A stretch of 64,000 bases of DNA. Source: JABFSM01 sp052389555. Its GTDB lineage: Bacteria; Gemmatimonadota; Gemmatimonadetes; Gemmatimonadales; GWC2-71-9. The translations under genes and the position numbers were made by a program. The notes beneath the pieces are model-generated. The model did no database searches and was not told where the DNA came from. It saw only the letters and a program-made list of their open reading frames with translations. The stretch spans positions 21,239 to 85,238 of the forward strand of contig JBQTHV010000108.1 of assembly GCA_052389555.1 (NCBI GenBank). The letters are read 5' to 3'. Below, in pieces: positions 1 to 8,331 of this stretch (the stretch's first letter is position 1; each line of letters starts with the position of its first letter).

Positions 1-452
1 GTCATCCGGACGAAGCCGTGTTGGGGGAGTTGCTGGCCGACCCCTTCTTCGCTCAAGAGCCGCCCAAGAGCACCGGGCGGGAGCGGTTCGGCACCGCTTA
101 CGCGCAACGCCTTTATGGGCGTCTCGGCAGCAATGCGGTGGTGACAGCGGTGGAGCTGACTGCCCGGTCGATTGCCCACGCGCTCGAAGCGTGGACTCCG
201 GCCGGAGTGGAAGTCGTCGCGTCTGGCGGTGGCTGCCGGCATCCCATCCTCTGGAGCGCGCTCGCCGATCGGCTGTCGCGCCAGGGCCGGTCCCTTCGGC
301 CGTTCGACCAGCTCTTCTTTCCCGGGGAAGCGAAGGAAGCAGTGGCGTTCGCCCTGCTTGGCTATCTCACCATTCACGGACAGCCCGGGAATCTCCCCGC
401 CGCTACCGGCGCCCGAGGGCCTCGCGTGTTAGGAGTGATCACTCCTCCGTGA
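1..452 (+). CDS. anmK: Anhydro-N-acetylmuramic acid kinase, C-terminal part
   Basis: The reading frame is open from base 3 and lacks its N-terminus, which lies left of the window. The visible 150 residues carry the family's late signatures: PFF..EPPKSTGRE, a GGG stretch in ASGGGCRHP, and the closing GNLPAATGA followed by VLG. AnmK phosphorylates and hydrates 1,6-anhydro-MurNAc to MurNAc-6-phosphate in cell-wall recycling (family knowledge). Its TGA overlaps the GTG of the next gene, nagZ, so the two are probably translated together. The identification is firm despite truncation. Confidence 0.93.
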   Translation, partial: HPDEAVLGELLADPFFAQEPPKSTGRERFGTAYAQRLYGRLGSNAVVTAVELTARSIAHALEAWTPAGVEVVASGGGCRHPILWSALADRLSRQGRSLRPFDQLFFPGEAKEAVAFALLGYLTIHGQPGNLPAATGARGPRVLGVITPP

Positions 453-1864
453 CGCCCGGTCGCCTGGTTTTTCCGGCGCTCCGCTGGCGCGAGGAGACCG
501 GCTTCGCCCATGAGGAAGACGCGATGGAGCGGGCGCTCGGCTTCGGCACCGGGGGATTCATCCTGTTCGGCGGGACCCGGGAGACCGTGGCCGAGCTCAC
601 CGCCCGATTGCGCCGAGCGGCCGGCCGCCCGCTGCTCTTTGCCGCCGATCTGGAGCGCGGGCCGGGCCAGCAGGTGCGCGGCCTGGACGAGTTGCCGCCA
701 CCCATGGCGCTCGCGTCGCTCGGCGATGCCGCCGTGCTGCGCGGGGCCGGCGTGCTAACGGGCCTCGAGGCGCTCTCGGTGGGCATCAATTGGGTGCTTG
801 CCCCCGTCGCCGATCTCGACATCGAGCCCGAGAATCCGATCGTGCAAACCCGTGCCTTTGGCGACGACCCGGCGGGAACCGCTGCTGCGGTGGCGGCGTG
901 GATCGTGGGCTGCGAAGCGGCCGGCGCTCTGGCGTGCGGGAAGCACTTTCCCGGCCATGGCCGGACCTGCCGCGATTCGCATCTCGAGCTGCCGGTCGTC
1001 ACCGCCGATGCTACCACCCTGCGCGGCACCGATTTGGAGCCGTTTCGGGCCGCCATTGGGGCGGGGGTGAGCACAATGATGACCGCCCACGTGGCCTATC
1101 CGGCGCTGGATCCGAGCGGCGCGCCCGCGACCTTCTCGGCGCCCATCATCGAGATCCTGCGCCGCGAGCTCGGGTTCGCGGGAATCGTGGCCTCGGATGC
1201 CCTGATCATGGCAGGGGCAACCGGTCGTCCCGCGGAGCGCGCCGCGCTCGATGCGGTACGGGCTGGGGTGGATGTTCTGCTTTATCCCGATGACCCGGTA
1301 ACCATTGCGGGGGCCCTGGATCGCGAATCAGGCCGAGACCCGACGGTTCGAGCCCGGGTGGATGCCGCGCTCGAACGGTACCAGACGGCGCTGGAGGCCG
1401 TAGCGGGTGCGGAACTGGTCGAGCCGGTGCCACCCGCCGGTTCCGCCCAGGCGCTGGGCGACTGGCTGCTCACCGCCCCGCTGCTTCGGGGCGAGTTCCC
1501 CGCCTTGCGAGCGCCGCTCGAGCTAGTGATCGTGGACGACGATCTGGCCGGGCCGGGGCCGGTCTCCCCTAACACGCAGGTCGCCGAGGCGCTCGCCGCG
1601 CGGGGGGTTCCGCTCGGACCCGGCGGCAGCCGGATCGTGCTGGCCTTCACCGAGCCGCGCGGCTACAAAGGATGGGCGGGCTTCGGCCCGGCCAGCCGGG
1701 AGGCCCTAACCCGCGCCGCTCCGGAGGCCGCCCTGGTCGTGCTCTTTGCCCATCCCCGCCACGCGGCGGCCATCCCGGGCCGGGCGCCGATCCTCTTGGC
1801 CTGGCATCGCCAGCGGCTCATGCAGGAGGCGGTGGCCCGGCGGGTCAGCGCCGCTCTCGGGTGA
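449..1864 (+). CDS. nagZ: Beta-N-acetylhexosaminidase, GH3 (NagZ-like)
   Basis: A 471-residue glycoside hydrolase family 3 protein. The start chosen is GTG at 449, overlapping the anmK stop (GTGA); the frame stays open further upstream but only over anmK. The GH3 core includes KHFPGHG, the catalytic-loop DSH (about residue 177) and the nucleophile motif ASDALIM (Asp retained). A C-terminal alpha/beta domain of about 120 residues follows, so it is longer than the compact Proteobacterial NagZ and closer to the two-domain type. It would release GlcNAc from GlcNAc-anhydroMurNAc muropeptides, feeding AnmK. No signal peptide is seen, which suits cytoplasmic recycling. Its stop overlaps the next start. 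Confidence 0.88.
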   Translation: MTPGRLVFPALRWREETGFAHEEDAMERALGFGTGGFILFGGTRETVAELTARLRRAAGRPLLFAADLERGPGQQVRGLDELPPPMALASLGDAAVLRGAGVLTGLEALSVGINWVLAPVADLDIEPENPIVQTRAFGDDPAGTAAAVAAWIVGCEAAGALACGKHFPGHGRTCRDSHLELPVVTADATTLRGTDLEPFRAAIGAGVSTMMTAHVAYPALDPSGAPATFSAPIIEILRRELGFAGIVASDALIMAGATGRPAERAALDAVRAGVDVLLYPDDPVTIAGALDRESGRDPTVRARVDAALERYQTALEAVAGAELVEPVPPAGSAQALGDWLLTAPLLRGEFPALRAPLELVIVDDDLAGPGPVSPNTQVAEALAARGVPLGPGGSRIVLAFTEPRGYKGWAGFGPASREALTRAAPEAALVVLFAHPRHAAAIPGRAPILLAWHRQRLMQEAVARRVSAALG

Positions 1865-3498
1865 CCGCGCTCGACTGGCTGGTCGTGGCCCTGTATCTCG
1901 GGGTCACGCTCACGGTCGGCCTGCTCCTCGCCCGGCGAGGTGCGAAGAGCCTCGCCGAGTTCTTCGTCGGCGCGCGCTCGATTCCGTGGTGGCTGGCCGC
2001 CACCTCCATGGCGGCGACGACTTTCAACGTGGACACGCCGCTGTACGTGGCGGGTCGGGTGGCCCAGGCCGGCGTGGCCGGGAACTGGGAATGGTGGAGC
2101 TTCGCCTTCGCCCATGTGCTGCTCGCGGTCTTGCTGGCGAAGCTCTGGCGGCGGGCCGGCATCCTGACCGACATGGAGCTCACCCAGCTCCGGTACGGGG
2201 GGCGGCCGGCCGCGGTGCTGCGCTCGGTCCGGGCCTTTCTCTTCGCAGTGCCGATCAACTGCATCGGGATCGGCTACGGGATGCTCGCGATGCGAAAGGT
2301 CATCGTCGGGCTCGACCTGCTGGGCGGACTTCCCGACCTGCCGGGCGATCCTCGCCTCTGGGCGCTGCTCCCGATCGTGGTGATCGTGCTGGCGTACACG
2401 GCGGCGGCGGGTCTCTGGGGAGTCGTGGCCACCGATTTCGTCCAGTACCTGCTGGCCCTCGCCGGGGCGTTCACCGTCATGGGCTTTGCGCTCCACGAGC
2501 TCGGCGGGTTAGGGTCGATGCTGGACCGCCTTCGAGCGACGGGGCAGGGCAACCGGCTGGCGCTGGTTCCGCTGGGGTCGGAGGCCCTCGTGCCACTCTC
2601 GACGTTCCTCGGATATATCGGGATCCAGTGGTGGGCGTTCCGGAACAGCGACGGCGGCGGGATGTTCGTCCAGCGGCTCTCCGCTACGGCCAACGAGCGG
2701 GAAGCGCGCAAGGCGGCCCATGCATTCAACGTGCTCAATTACGTCGTGCGCACCTGGCCCTGGGTCCTGGTGGGCCTCGCCGCACTGGTGGTCTTGCCGG
2801 GTCTGGCCGATCCGGAGCTTGCCTATCCGCTGCTCATGGTGCGCTATCTCCCGGCGGGTTTGCTGGGACTGGTGTTCGCGAGCCTCCTCGCCGCATTCAT
2901 GTCCACGGTCTCGACTCAGGTGAACTGGGGCGCGAGTTACCTCGTCCATGACCTCTACGCGCGCTGGCGCCCGACCGGCGACGAGCGCAAGCTGCTTCGG
3001 GTCGCGCGTTGGGCGACGATCGGCATCACCCTGCTGGCTGCGATCGTGTCGTTCTTCATGGAAAGTGTGGGCACGGTCTTCCGGTTCCTGATACTGATTG
3101 GGAACGGGCCGGGGCTCGTCCTGCTGCTGCGCTGGTTCTGGTGGCGGGTGAACGCCTGGGCCGAGATCTCGGCGATGCTCGCGGGATTGGGAATCGCGCT
3201 GCTCACCTACCTTCCGCCTCTGGCGCATCTGACCTTCGGGGCTCGCCTGATGCTCACCGGGTTCGGCTCGCTGGCGGTCTGGCTGCCGGTGATGCTGCTT
3301 ACCCGGCCCGAGGCGCCCGCGGTCCTGGATCGGTTCTACGCGCGAGTGAGGCCCGGAGGCGCCTGGGGGCCGGTGCGCCAGCGGGTTAGGCTCGCTCCTC
3401 TCGACGACCTGGCCGCTGATGCCCGGCGCTGGCTCCTCTGGATGGTCGTGATTCTGGGCGGCATGCTGGGGATCGGGTGGATGCTCTTGGCTCAGTGA
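1861..3498 (+). CDS. Sodium:solute symporter (SSS family)
   Basis: A 545-residue, highly hydrophobic protein with roughly 13 membrane segments, starting with ALDWLVVALYLGV and containing the SSS-like GARSIPWWLAATSMAAT segment near residue 40. The GTG at 1861 overlaps the nagZ stop (GTGA). SSS proteins use the Na+ gradient to import sugars, amino acids or other small solutes. Its place as third gene after anmK and nagZ suggests the substrate is a cell-wall sugar or muropeptide fragment, taking the role AmpG or a PTS has elsewhere. The substrate is inference; the family call is strong. The stop codon lies at the edge of a tandem-repeat arm. Confidence 0.85.
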   Translation: MTALDWLVVALYLGVTLTVGLLLARRGAKSLAEFFVGARSIPWWLAATSMAATTFNVDTPLYVAGRVAQAGVAGNWEWWSFAFAHVLLAVLLAKLWRRAGILTDMELTQLRYGGRPAAVLRSVRAFLFAVPINCIGIGYGMLAMRKVIVGLDLLGGLPDLPGDPRLWALLPIVVIVLAYTAAAGLWGVVATDFVQYLLALAGAFTVMGFALHELGGLGSMLDRLRATGQGNRLALVPLGSEALVPLSTFLGYIGIQWWAFRNSDGGGMFVQRLSATANEREARKAAHAFNVLNYVVRTWPWVLVGLAALVVLPGLADPELAYPLLMVRYLPAGLLGLVFASLLAAFMSTVSTQVNWGASYLVHDLYARWRPTGDERKLLRVARWATIGITLLAAIVSFFMESVGTVFRFLILIGNGPGLVLLLRWFWWRVNAWAEISAMLAGLGIALLTYLPPLAHLTFGARLMLTGFGSLAVWLPVMLLTRPEAPAVLDRFYARVRPGGAWGPVRQRVRLAPLDDLAADARRWLLWMVVILGGMLGIGWMLLAQ

Positions 3499-3563
3499 GA
3501 CGGGAGGACGGTAGGGCGGTAAGACGGTAAGACGGTAAGACGGTAAGACGGTAGGACGGTAGG
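3497..3563. repeat. Degenerate tandem repeat arm, unit GACGGTAA (left)
   Basis: About eight copies of an 8-nt unit, GACGGTAA with variants GACGGTAG and GGCGGTAA, begin at the symporter stop codon. The complementary array lies at 4071-4135, so the two arms form inverted ends around the four-helix-bundle gene. This is one of about 16 such loci in the window. Confidence 0.9.
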
Positions 3564-3580
3564 ATGAGGGTAGCGTTCGG

Positions 3581-3940
3581 CTACCCCTTTCTCGCCGCCG
3601 CTTCGTAGAGGCGCCAGAGCTGCTTGCCGGCTTCGTCTCGGTTGCGCTCGATCGTTTCCCACTCACCCCTAGCAAGAAACCCAAGATCGCGAGCTACCAG
3701 GAGGACATAGCTCAACTCCGCAGTCGACCCAATCGCCATATCGAGGAATCGACGGAACTCCCGGGGTCCTCGCTTGGCGGCTCCTTCAGCGATGTTTGAG
3801 GCGATCGAAAAGGCTGCCCGCCGGGCTTGAGTGGTCAGCCCGTAGATCTCATGTCTAGGCCAAGTCCCGGTGGCCTGGTAGACTAGCAGAACGAGTTGGT
3901 GGGACGCCTTCCATGCTCGGAGCCGCTCATAGGGTGCCAT
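3581..3940 (-). CDS. Four-helix-bundle protein (23S rRNA intervening-sequence family)
   Basis: A 119-residue protein starting MAPYERLRAWKASHQLV, with the family hallmarks LVLLVYQAT, IYGLTTQARRAAFSIASNIAEGA and a late helix containing FLDMAIGSTAELSYVLLVARDLG. This family (PF05635-type) includes proteins encoded in 23S rRNA intervening sequences and the Avd accessory protein of diversity-generating retroelements; the molecular role of solitary copies is unknown. There is no rRNA or reverse transcriptase here. The codon use is visibly less G+C-rich than in the neighbours, and the gene sits alone between two complementary tandem-repeat arms. This suggests it arrived as a unit. Confidence 0.88.
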   Translation of the reverse strand: MAPYERLRAWKASHQLVLLVYQATGTWPRHEIYGLTTQARRAAFSIASNIAEGAAKRGPREFRRFLDMAIGSTAELSYVLLVARDLGFLARGEWETIERNRDEAGKQLWRLYEAAARKG

Positions 3941-4070
3941 GGTCCTAGCCTAGGAAGCCCGGGGGAATAACAACAACCATTTCTACCCTGGATAGGATCT
4001 TTCCTACGCCAATCGACGATCTGGCCCAAACGCCCCCCAACCGCCCCAGCGTCTCATCCGGCGGGGCACT

Positions 4071-4135
4071 TTCCCTCTTACCCTCTTACCCTCTTACCGT
4101 CTTACCGTCTTACCGTCTTACCGTCCTACCGCCTG
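4071..4135. repeat. Degenerate tandem repeat arm, unit TTACCGTC (right)
   Basis: This array of TTACCGTC / TTACCCTC units is the reverse complement of the array at 3497-3563. The stop codon of the PP2C phosphatase gene (minus strand) lies inside it. The stretch 3941-4070 between the four-helix start and this arm holds no gene; only a small TAGGA-TCTT-TCCTA inverted repeat is visible. Confidence 0.9.
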
Positions 4136-5199
4136 AGCACCAAATACACCAGGAGCAACACCGCGAGTACCACGACCGTGACCACTGCAATCACCGCCGG
4201 CGAGCCGCTTCGCCGGGCTGGGGCGGCAGGCGGTCCGGACGTTTCTTCGGATTGGTGGATCAGTGCCTCTGGCTTACCGCTCGGCGGCTCGGGGTTCGAT
4301 GGCTCGGCGTTCGGTGGCTCGTCGCCTCGGCGTGGAAGATCGGACTGCGGGTTGTCCGGGGCAGACGCTGCCGCGGTGCGCAGCCCATCCCCGTCGAATC
4401 GGACCGCGACCACCGTGATATTGTCGGGGCCCCCGCGCTCATTGGCAAGCGCTACCAGCCGGTCGCACACCTGGTCGAGATCGGGAACCTCCTCGACCAG
4501 CGTGGCGATCTCCTCGCGCTTGACCTGGCCGGAAAGGCCGTCGCTGCAAATCACCAGCGTATCGCCGCGCTGGAGCTCCGTGCGGGTTAGGTCCACCCGG
4601 ATCCGGGGGTCGGGCCCCAGCGCCTGGAGGATGATGTTGCGACGCTCGCTCTGGGCCGCCTCTTCCTCAGTCAGCTCGCCCGCATCGACCAGCCGCTGCA
4701 TCAGCGACTGGTCCTTGGTGAGCTGGGTCGCGACGCCATTCCGGATCAAATAGCCCCGACTATCCCCCACCTGGGCCAGATAAAGCGCCCCATCGAGCAC
4801 TCCCGCGACCGTCGCGGTCGTACCCATGCCCCGTACGTCGGGATGCTCCTGGGCGTACGCATGCAAGCGATCGTTGGCCTGTTCGACCGCTTCGCGCAGG
4901 CGCTCGGTGAACAGCTCGGGGCTCCGCGCGCCATCGCGACTCCAGTGCTCGGTGAGATAGGTGACGATGAACTGGGCGGCCATCGAGCTGGCCAGCTCGC
5001 CGGCGGCCGCGCCACCCATCCCGTCGGCCACCAGGAACACGCTTCCCCGGTCCCCGACCCGGTGGGGTCCCCCATTGGCGAGGTCCTTCCCGCCGCTCAG
5101 GTCGGCGATCCGGAAGACGTCTTCGTTGTGGTCGCGGGTTTGGCCCGGATCGCTTCGGGCCCGGACCGTGACGGAGACCGGCGGCGGGCTGGTAGTCAT
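4126..5199 (-). CDS. PP2C-family Ser/Thr protein phosphatase, tail-anchored
   Basis: A 357-residue PPM/PP2C phosphatase. Motifs in order are SDPGQTRDHNED, VADGMGG, GTTATVAG, VGDSRGYLIRNG, TKDQS, CSDGLSG and GGPDNITVVAVRF; the metal-binding aspartates are all present. A Pro/Ser/Glu-rich linker follows, encoded by degenerate GGCTCGG-type repeats at about 4280-4331. The end is a hydrophobic segment (AVIAVVTVVVLAVLLLVYLV) with RR at the tail, so the enzyme is probably tail-anchored facing the cytoplasm. The start at 5199 is chosen because its ATG overlaps the stop of the upstream kinase (ATGA); a longer frame exists but only over the kinase. It likely reverses the kinase's phosphorylation. Confidence 0.92.
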   Translation of the reverse strand: MTTSPPPVSVTVRARSDPGQTRDHNEDVFRIADLSGGKDLANGGPHRVGDRGSVFLVADGMGGAAAGELASSMAAQFIVTYLTEHWSRDGARSPELFTERLREAVEQANDRLHAYAQEHPDVRGMGTTATVAGVLDGALYLAQVGDSRGYLIRNGVATQLTKDQSLMQRLVDAGELTEEEAAQSERRNIILQALGPDPRIRVDLTRTELQRGDTLVICSDGLSGQVKREEIATLVEEVPDLDQVCDRLVALANERGGPDNITVVAVRFDGDGLRTAAASAPDNPQSDLPRRGDEPPNAEPSNPEPPSGKPEALIHQSEETSGPPAAPARRSGSPAVIAVVTVVVLAVLLLVYLVLRR

Positions 5200-6254
5200 C
5201 GGGTGTCGGGTCCGGCGAGCCGTCGGCTGGAAGACCCACTGAGCCGCTCCCACAGCCCGCCGAGCCAACGTCCAGCCGAGCGTCGAGCGCCGAGCGCCGA
5301 GCCACCGTCCATAACCCGCACCACGGCGAAAGCAAACTCGCGAACGCTGGCAAACCGTTCACCAGGCTCTCGTGCCAGGGCCCGGCTCATGACCGCCTGC
5401 AAGCTGGCGGGAAATCCACCGTCCGGCCGGGCCTGGTGCAGGGGACGCGGCGGTTCGGTGAGTCGTTTGGAGAGCGCGCCGCGCAGGGAACCGCCCTCGA
5501 AGGGGAGTAGGCCGGTGATGGCCTCGTAGAACACGAGGGCCAGGCTGTACTGGTCCGATCGCGCATCCACGCGGGCCCCGGAGAGTTGTTCCGGACTCAT
5601 GTATTCCGGGGTCCCCACGATGAATCCCGTCCGGGTGACCCCGGATTCCCCTTCGCCCGCGATCGCCTTCGCAATGCCGAAGTCAACCAGCTTGACCCTT
5701 TCTGCCGATTCACCGCCGGCGGAAACCACCATAATATTGTCCGGCTTGAGATCGCGATGGACAATCCCCAGGTCATGCGCGGCTTGCAGTCCCGCAGCGC
5801 ACTGGCTGAGAAGGGCGGCCGCTCGGGGAACCGGCAGCCGACCAAATTCCGTCAGCAGCGCCCTCAGGGGCTGCCCCTCAACGTACTCCATGGCCAGGAA
5901 AACCAGTCCGTCGGCGGTCAATCCGAAGTCGTACACCGCGCAGACGTTGGGGTGAGAGATCCGGCTCGCGTTGGTCGCCTCCCGGTTGAAGCGCTTGATG
6001 GCTTCGGGATCCTGAGTGAGGTCGCGGCTCAGGATCTTGAGCGCGGAGAGTCTCCCCATCAGGACGTGCCGGGTGAGATAGACCTCTCCCATGCCGCCTC
6101 CGCCGAGCCGACGCTCAATAGCATAGCGCTCGGCGACAACGCGTCCCAGGAGCTCGTCCGGGTCCGACCCCACCGGCCGAAGGGGGGTCCGATCCTGGGC
6201 GCAGAACGCAGCATCTTCGCCGTACTCGGCGCTACAGACGGGGCACACTCGCAC
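5196..6254 (-). CDS. Ser/Thr protein kinase with N-terminal zinc ribbon
   Basis: A 352-residue Hanks-type kinase. Residues 1-25 form a small zinc-ribbon-like element (CPVC at 4-7, then FCAQDRTPL). The kinase domain has the Gly loop GGGGMGEV (about 51), ALKIL (Lys73), HRDLKPDN (166), DFGIAKA (191) and GTPEYMSPEQ. There is no transmembrane segment or PASTA domain, so it is cytoplasmic. I chose GTG at 6254, preceded by AAGGA eight bases upstream; the frame is open much further but that part is low complexity and lies over the divergent amidase gene. The last 35 residues derive from GCCGAGC-type tandem repeats (5250-5307). It overlaps the phosphatase gene, so the two form a signalling pair. Confidence 0.9.
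   Translation of the reverse strand: MRVCPVCSAEYGEDAAFCAQDRTPLRPVGSDPDELLGRVVAERYAIERRLGGGGMGEVYLTRHVLMGRLSALKILSRDLTQDPEAIKRFNREATNASRISHPNVCAVYDFGLTADGLVFLAMEYVEGQPLRALLTEFGRLPVPRAAALLSQCAAGLQAAHDLGIVHRDLKPDNIMVVSAGGESAERVKLVDFGIAKAIAGEGESGVTRTGFIVGTPEYMSPEQLSGARVDARSDQYSLALVFYEAITGLLPFEGGSLRGALSKRLTEPPRPLHQARPDGGFPASLQAVMSRALAREPGERFASVREFAFAVVRVMDGGSALGARRSAGRWLGGLWERLSGSSSRRLAGPDTR
5250..5307. repeat. Degenerate GCCGAGC repeats inside the kinase C-terminus
   Basis: Several copies of GCCGAGC and CGTCGAGC lie in the coding sequence for the last residues of the kinase, after the conserved domain. The same unit recurs at 9908-9934, 40080-40120, 46577-46610 and 52765-52930. Confidence 0.75.
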
Positions 6255-6333
6255 GCCAGCAATCCTTGAATCGGTCCCGAAATAGAGGCCGCGATCGGTT
6301 CCGGCGCAATGGAGGTGTTGATAGTTTCCTCCT

Positions 6334-8331
6334 ATGCAACGGAGCGCGTGGATCGCCGCGGTTCTCCTCGCCGGGTGCGCCCGTCCGCCCGGGCCGGAAG
6401 TCATTGCCCCACAACCCGAGCGTCCCGCCCTCGACATCCCTGGGGAAACCACGGCTCCAGGCCGGCTACCCCCCGTGCCGGAGTCCCGGGGCCCGCTCCG
6501 CATTCGGGTGGTGTATCCGGATTCCCTCGCCCGGGTGGATATCCGGGATTCCAGTTTCATCTTCGGCTCGGTGGGCGATGGTACCGCCATCCTCACCATC
6601 AACGGCCAGTCGGTGCCAGTCGCGGCGAACGGGGCGTGGCTTGCCTGGCTGCCTTTTGCCGGTGACAGTGTGATCAGCTTTGCGATCGCGGCCCGGACCG
6701 CAACCGACTCGGCAACACTCTTATATCGGGTGCGCCGCTCTTCCCGGTTCACTCCGGCGCCAGGGCAAGCGCTCTGGATCGACACGACCAGCTTCTCGCC
6801 GCGAGGACGGGTATGGTGGCCTCGGGATGAATTCCTACCGTTGTCGGTGCGCGCCAGCGAGGACGCGAATCTACGGCTCGCGCTCCCGAGCGGCACCGTG
6901 ATCACTCTGTCGGCAGACTCGGTGGCCGAGGATGTCGCTGAGGGTATTCGGGCCTTCGACCGCGAGGTCGCGAATCTCGCGCGTCCGGTCCGGGCGGACC
7001 GCTATCGTACCATGCTGCGCGGCATAACGCTCGGCGACGCGGGGCCGCTCTTCGATACCATCCTGCCGTCCGGCCGCCCTGCCGTCCTGCCACCAACGGG
7101 GCCGCCGAGCCGCCGAGCCGTCCAGCCGTCCAGCCGTCCAGCCCTCGAGCTTCTTGCCATCAGAGGACGTGACACCGTCCGTGCCGTCTGGCCCCTGACC
7201 CTCGCGCTTCTCGACTCCACTCCGATCGCGGTGACGCTCAACGACGATCGCGAACGCCGCGGCGGCACCGATCGGCTCACGATGGGAAGAACCACGCCGG
7301 GCGGCACCTATACCTGGTTCTTTCCAACCGGGACTCGCGGCCGCGTGTCAGGGCGGATCAACGGTGACCTCCGCCTCGCTCTCTCCCGGCGGAGCGACGC
7401 CTGGGTCTCCGCTGCCGAAGCTCTGCCGAGCCCCGGACCAACGACCGCGGTGGTTGGTTCAATCACCCTGACGCCAAACCCGGACCGGGTGATCGCGCGG
7501 ATACCGGTTGGGGTACGCCTGCCGTTTCAGGTCCACGAGGAGGAACGCGCGCTCACGATCGTGTTGTATGGGGCGCGCTCCGACGTGAATTGGCTTCGGT
7601 ACGGGCCGGCTGATCCACTGGTGCGATTGGCTATCACCCGGCAAACGAGTGCCGACGAGTTGGAGCTTCGTTTCGACCTCAGCACCCCGGTCTGGGGATA
7701 CCGGACTGAGTGGGACGGCACCGACCTGCTGTTTGCGATCCGAAGGCCGCCGCGCCTGGACCGGAGCAATGTGCTGGCCGGCATGACGGTCGTGGTCGAT
7801 CCGGGGCACCCGCCAATCGGTGCCACCGGGCCGACCGGGCTTACCGAGGCCGAGGCCAATCTCGCGATCGCGCAGGTCCTGGTCGGGCTGTTGGCGCGGG
7901 AGGGGGCTCACCCGATCCTAACCCGCACCGACATGCGCCCGCTCGACCTCTGGCCGCGGGTCCGCCTGGCCGACAGCCTCAACGCCCAGCTCCTGGTCTC
8001 CATCCACAACAATGCGCTGCCCGACGGCATCAATCCGTTCACCAACAACGGGCCGAGTGTGTTCTACCACCACCCTCGCGCGTTACCGCTGGCCCGGGCC
8101 ATTCAGTCCCGATTCGTCGGGCGCTTCGGGCTGCGCGATCTCGGCGTGGGACGGGCGGATCTCGCGCTCGCGCGTCCCACCTGGATGCCAGCCGTGCTGA
8201 CCGAAGGTCTGTTCCTGATGATTCCGGAGCAGGAGGCTGCCCTGGCCCAGTCCGAGGGGCAACGCCTTTATGCGCTTGCCGTGCTCGAGGGAATTCGCCA
8301 GTTCCTCGAGCAGGTGCGGGATGCCCGATGA
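6334..8331 (+). CDS. N-acetylmuramoyl-L-alanine amidase lipoprotein (Amidase_3)
   Basis: A 665-residue protein. The start MQRSAWIAAVLLAGC is a lipoprotein signal with the lipobox LAGC, Cys at residue 15. The first 480 residues are a beta-rich, weakly conserved region. The catalytic domain is at about 485-660, with VVVDPGHP (zinc His), TEAEANL (zinc Glu), SIHNNA (zinc His) and TEGLFLM (catalytic Glu). Such enzymes cut the amide between MurNAc and the peptide stem, usually in daughter-cell separation or wall remodelling. Residues 243-272 are encoded by tandem repeats and look like an inserted linker. It is divergent from the kinase gene and its stop overlaps the next start (ATGA). Confidence 0.88.
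   Translation: MQRSAWIAAVLLAGCARPPGPEVIAPQPERPALDIPGETTAPGRLPPVPESRGPLRIRVVYPDSLARVDIRDSSFIFGSVGDGTAILTINGQSVPVAANGAWLAWLPFAGDSVISFAIAARTATDSATLLYRVRRSSRFTPAPGQALWIDTTSFSPRGRVWWPRDEFLPLSVRASEDANLRLALPSGTVITLSADSVAEDVAEGIRAFDREVANLARPVRADRYRTMLRGITLGDAGPLFDTILPSGRPAVLPPTGPPSRRAVQPSSRPALELLAIRGRDTVRAVWPLTLALLDSTPIAVTLNDDRERRGGTDRLTMGRTTPGGTYTWFFPTGTRGRVSGRINGDLRLALSRRSDAWVSAAEALPSPGPTTAVVGSITLTPNPDRVIARIPVGVRLPFQVHEEERALTIVLYGARSDVNWLRYGPADPLVRLAITRQTSADELELRFDLSTPVWGYRTEWDGTDLLFAIRRPPRLDRSNVLAGMTVVVDPGHPPIGATGPTGLTEAEANLAIAQVLVGLLAREGAHPILTRTDMRPLDLWPRVRLADSLNAQLLVSIHNNALPDGINPFTNNGPSVFYHHPRALPLARAIQSRFVGRFGLRDLGVGRADLALARPTWMPAVLTEGLFLMIPEQEAALAQSEGQRLYALAVLEGIRQFLEQVRDAR
7061..7146. repeat. 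In-frame tandem repeats within the amidase gene
   Basis: CTGCCGTC, GCCGAGCC and TCCAGCCG units lie side by side and encode a Pro/Ser/Arg-rich linker (RRAVQPSSRPA). The TCCAGCCG unit recurs at 39.5 kb. Confidence 0.8.

Noticed and set aside
3581..3940. Diversity-generating retroelement, because the four-helix protein resembles Avd
   Set aside because: No reverse transcriptase, template repeat or variable repeat was found within the window; Avd relatives are often solitary.
3497..4135. CRISPR array from the regular short repeats
   Set aside because: Units are 7-9 nt, contiguous and without unique spacers, and no cas genes are present.
4178..4753. Long ORFs antisense to or out of frame with genes (for example here, 11157-13124 minus, 50153-51475 plus)
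   Set aside because: They are by-products of high G+C: translations are Arg/Pro/Ala-rich without motifs, and they overlap genes with clear domains.
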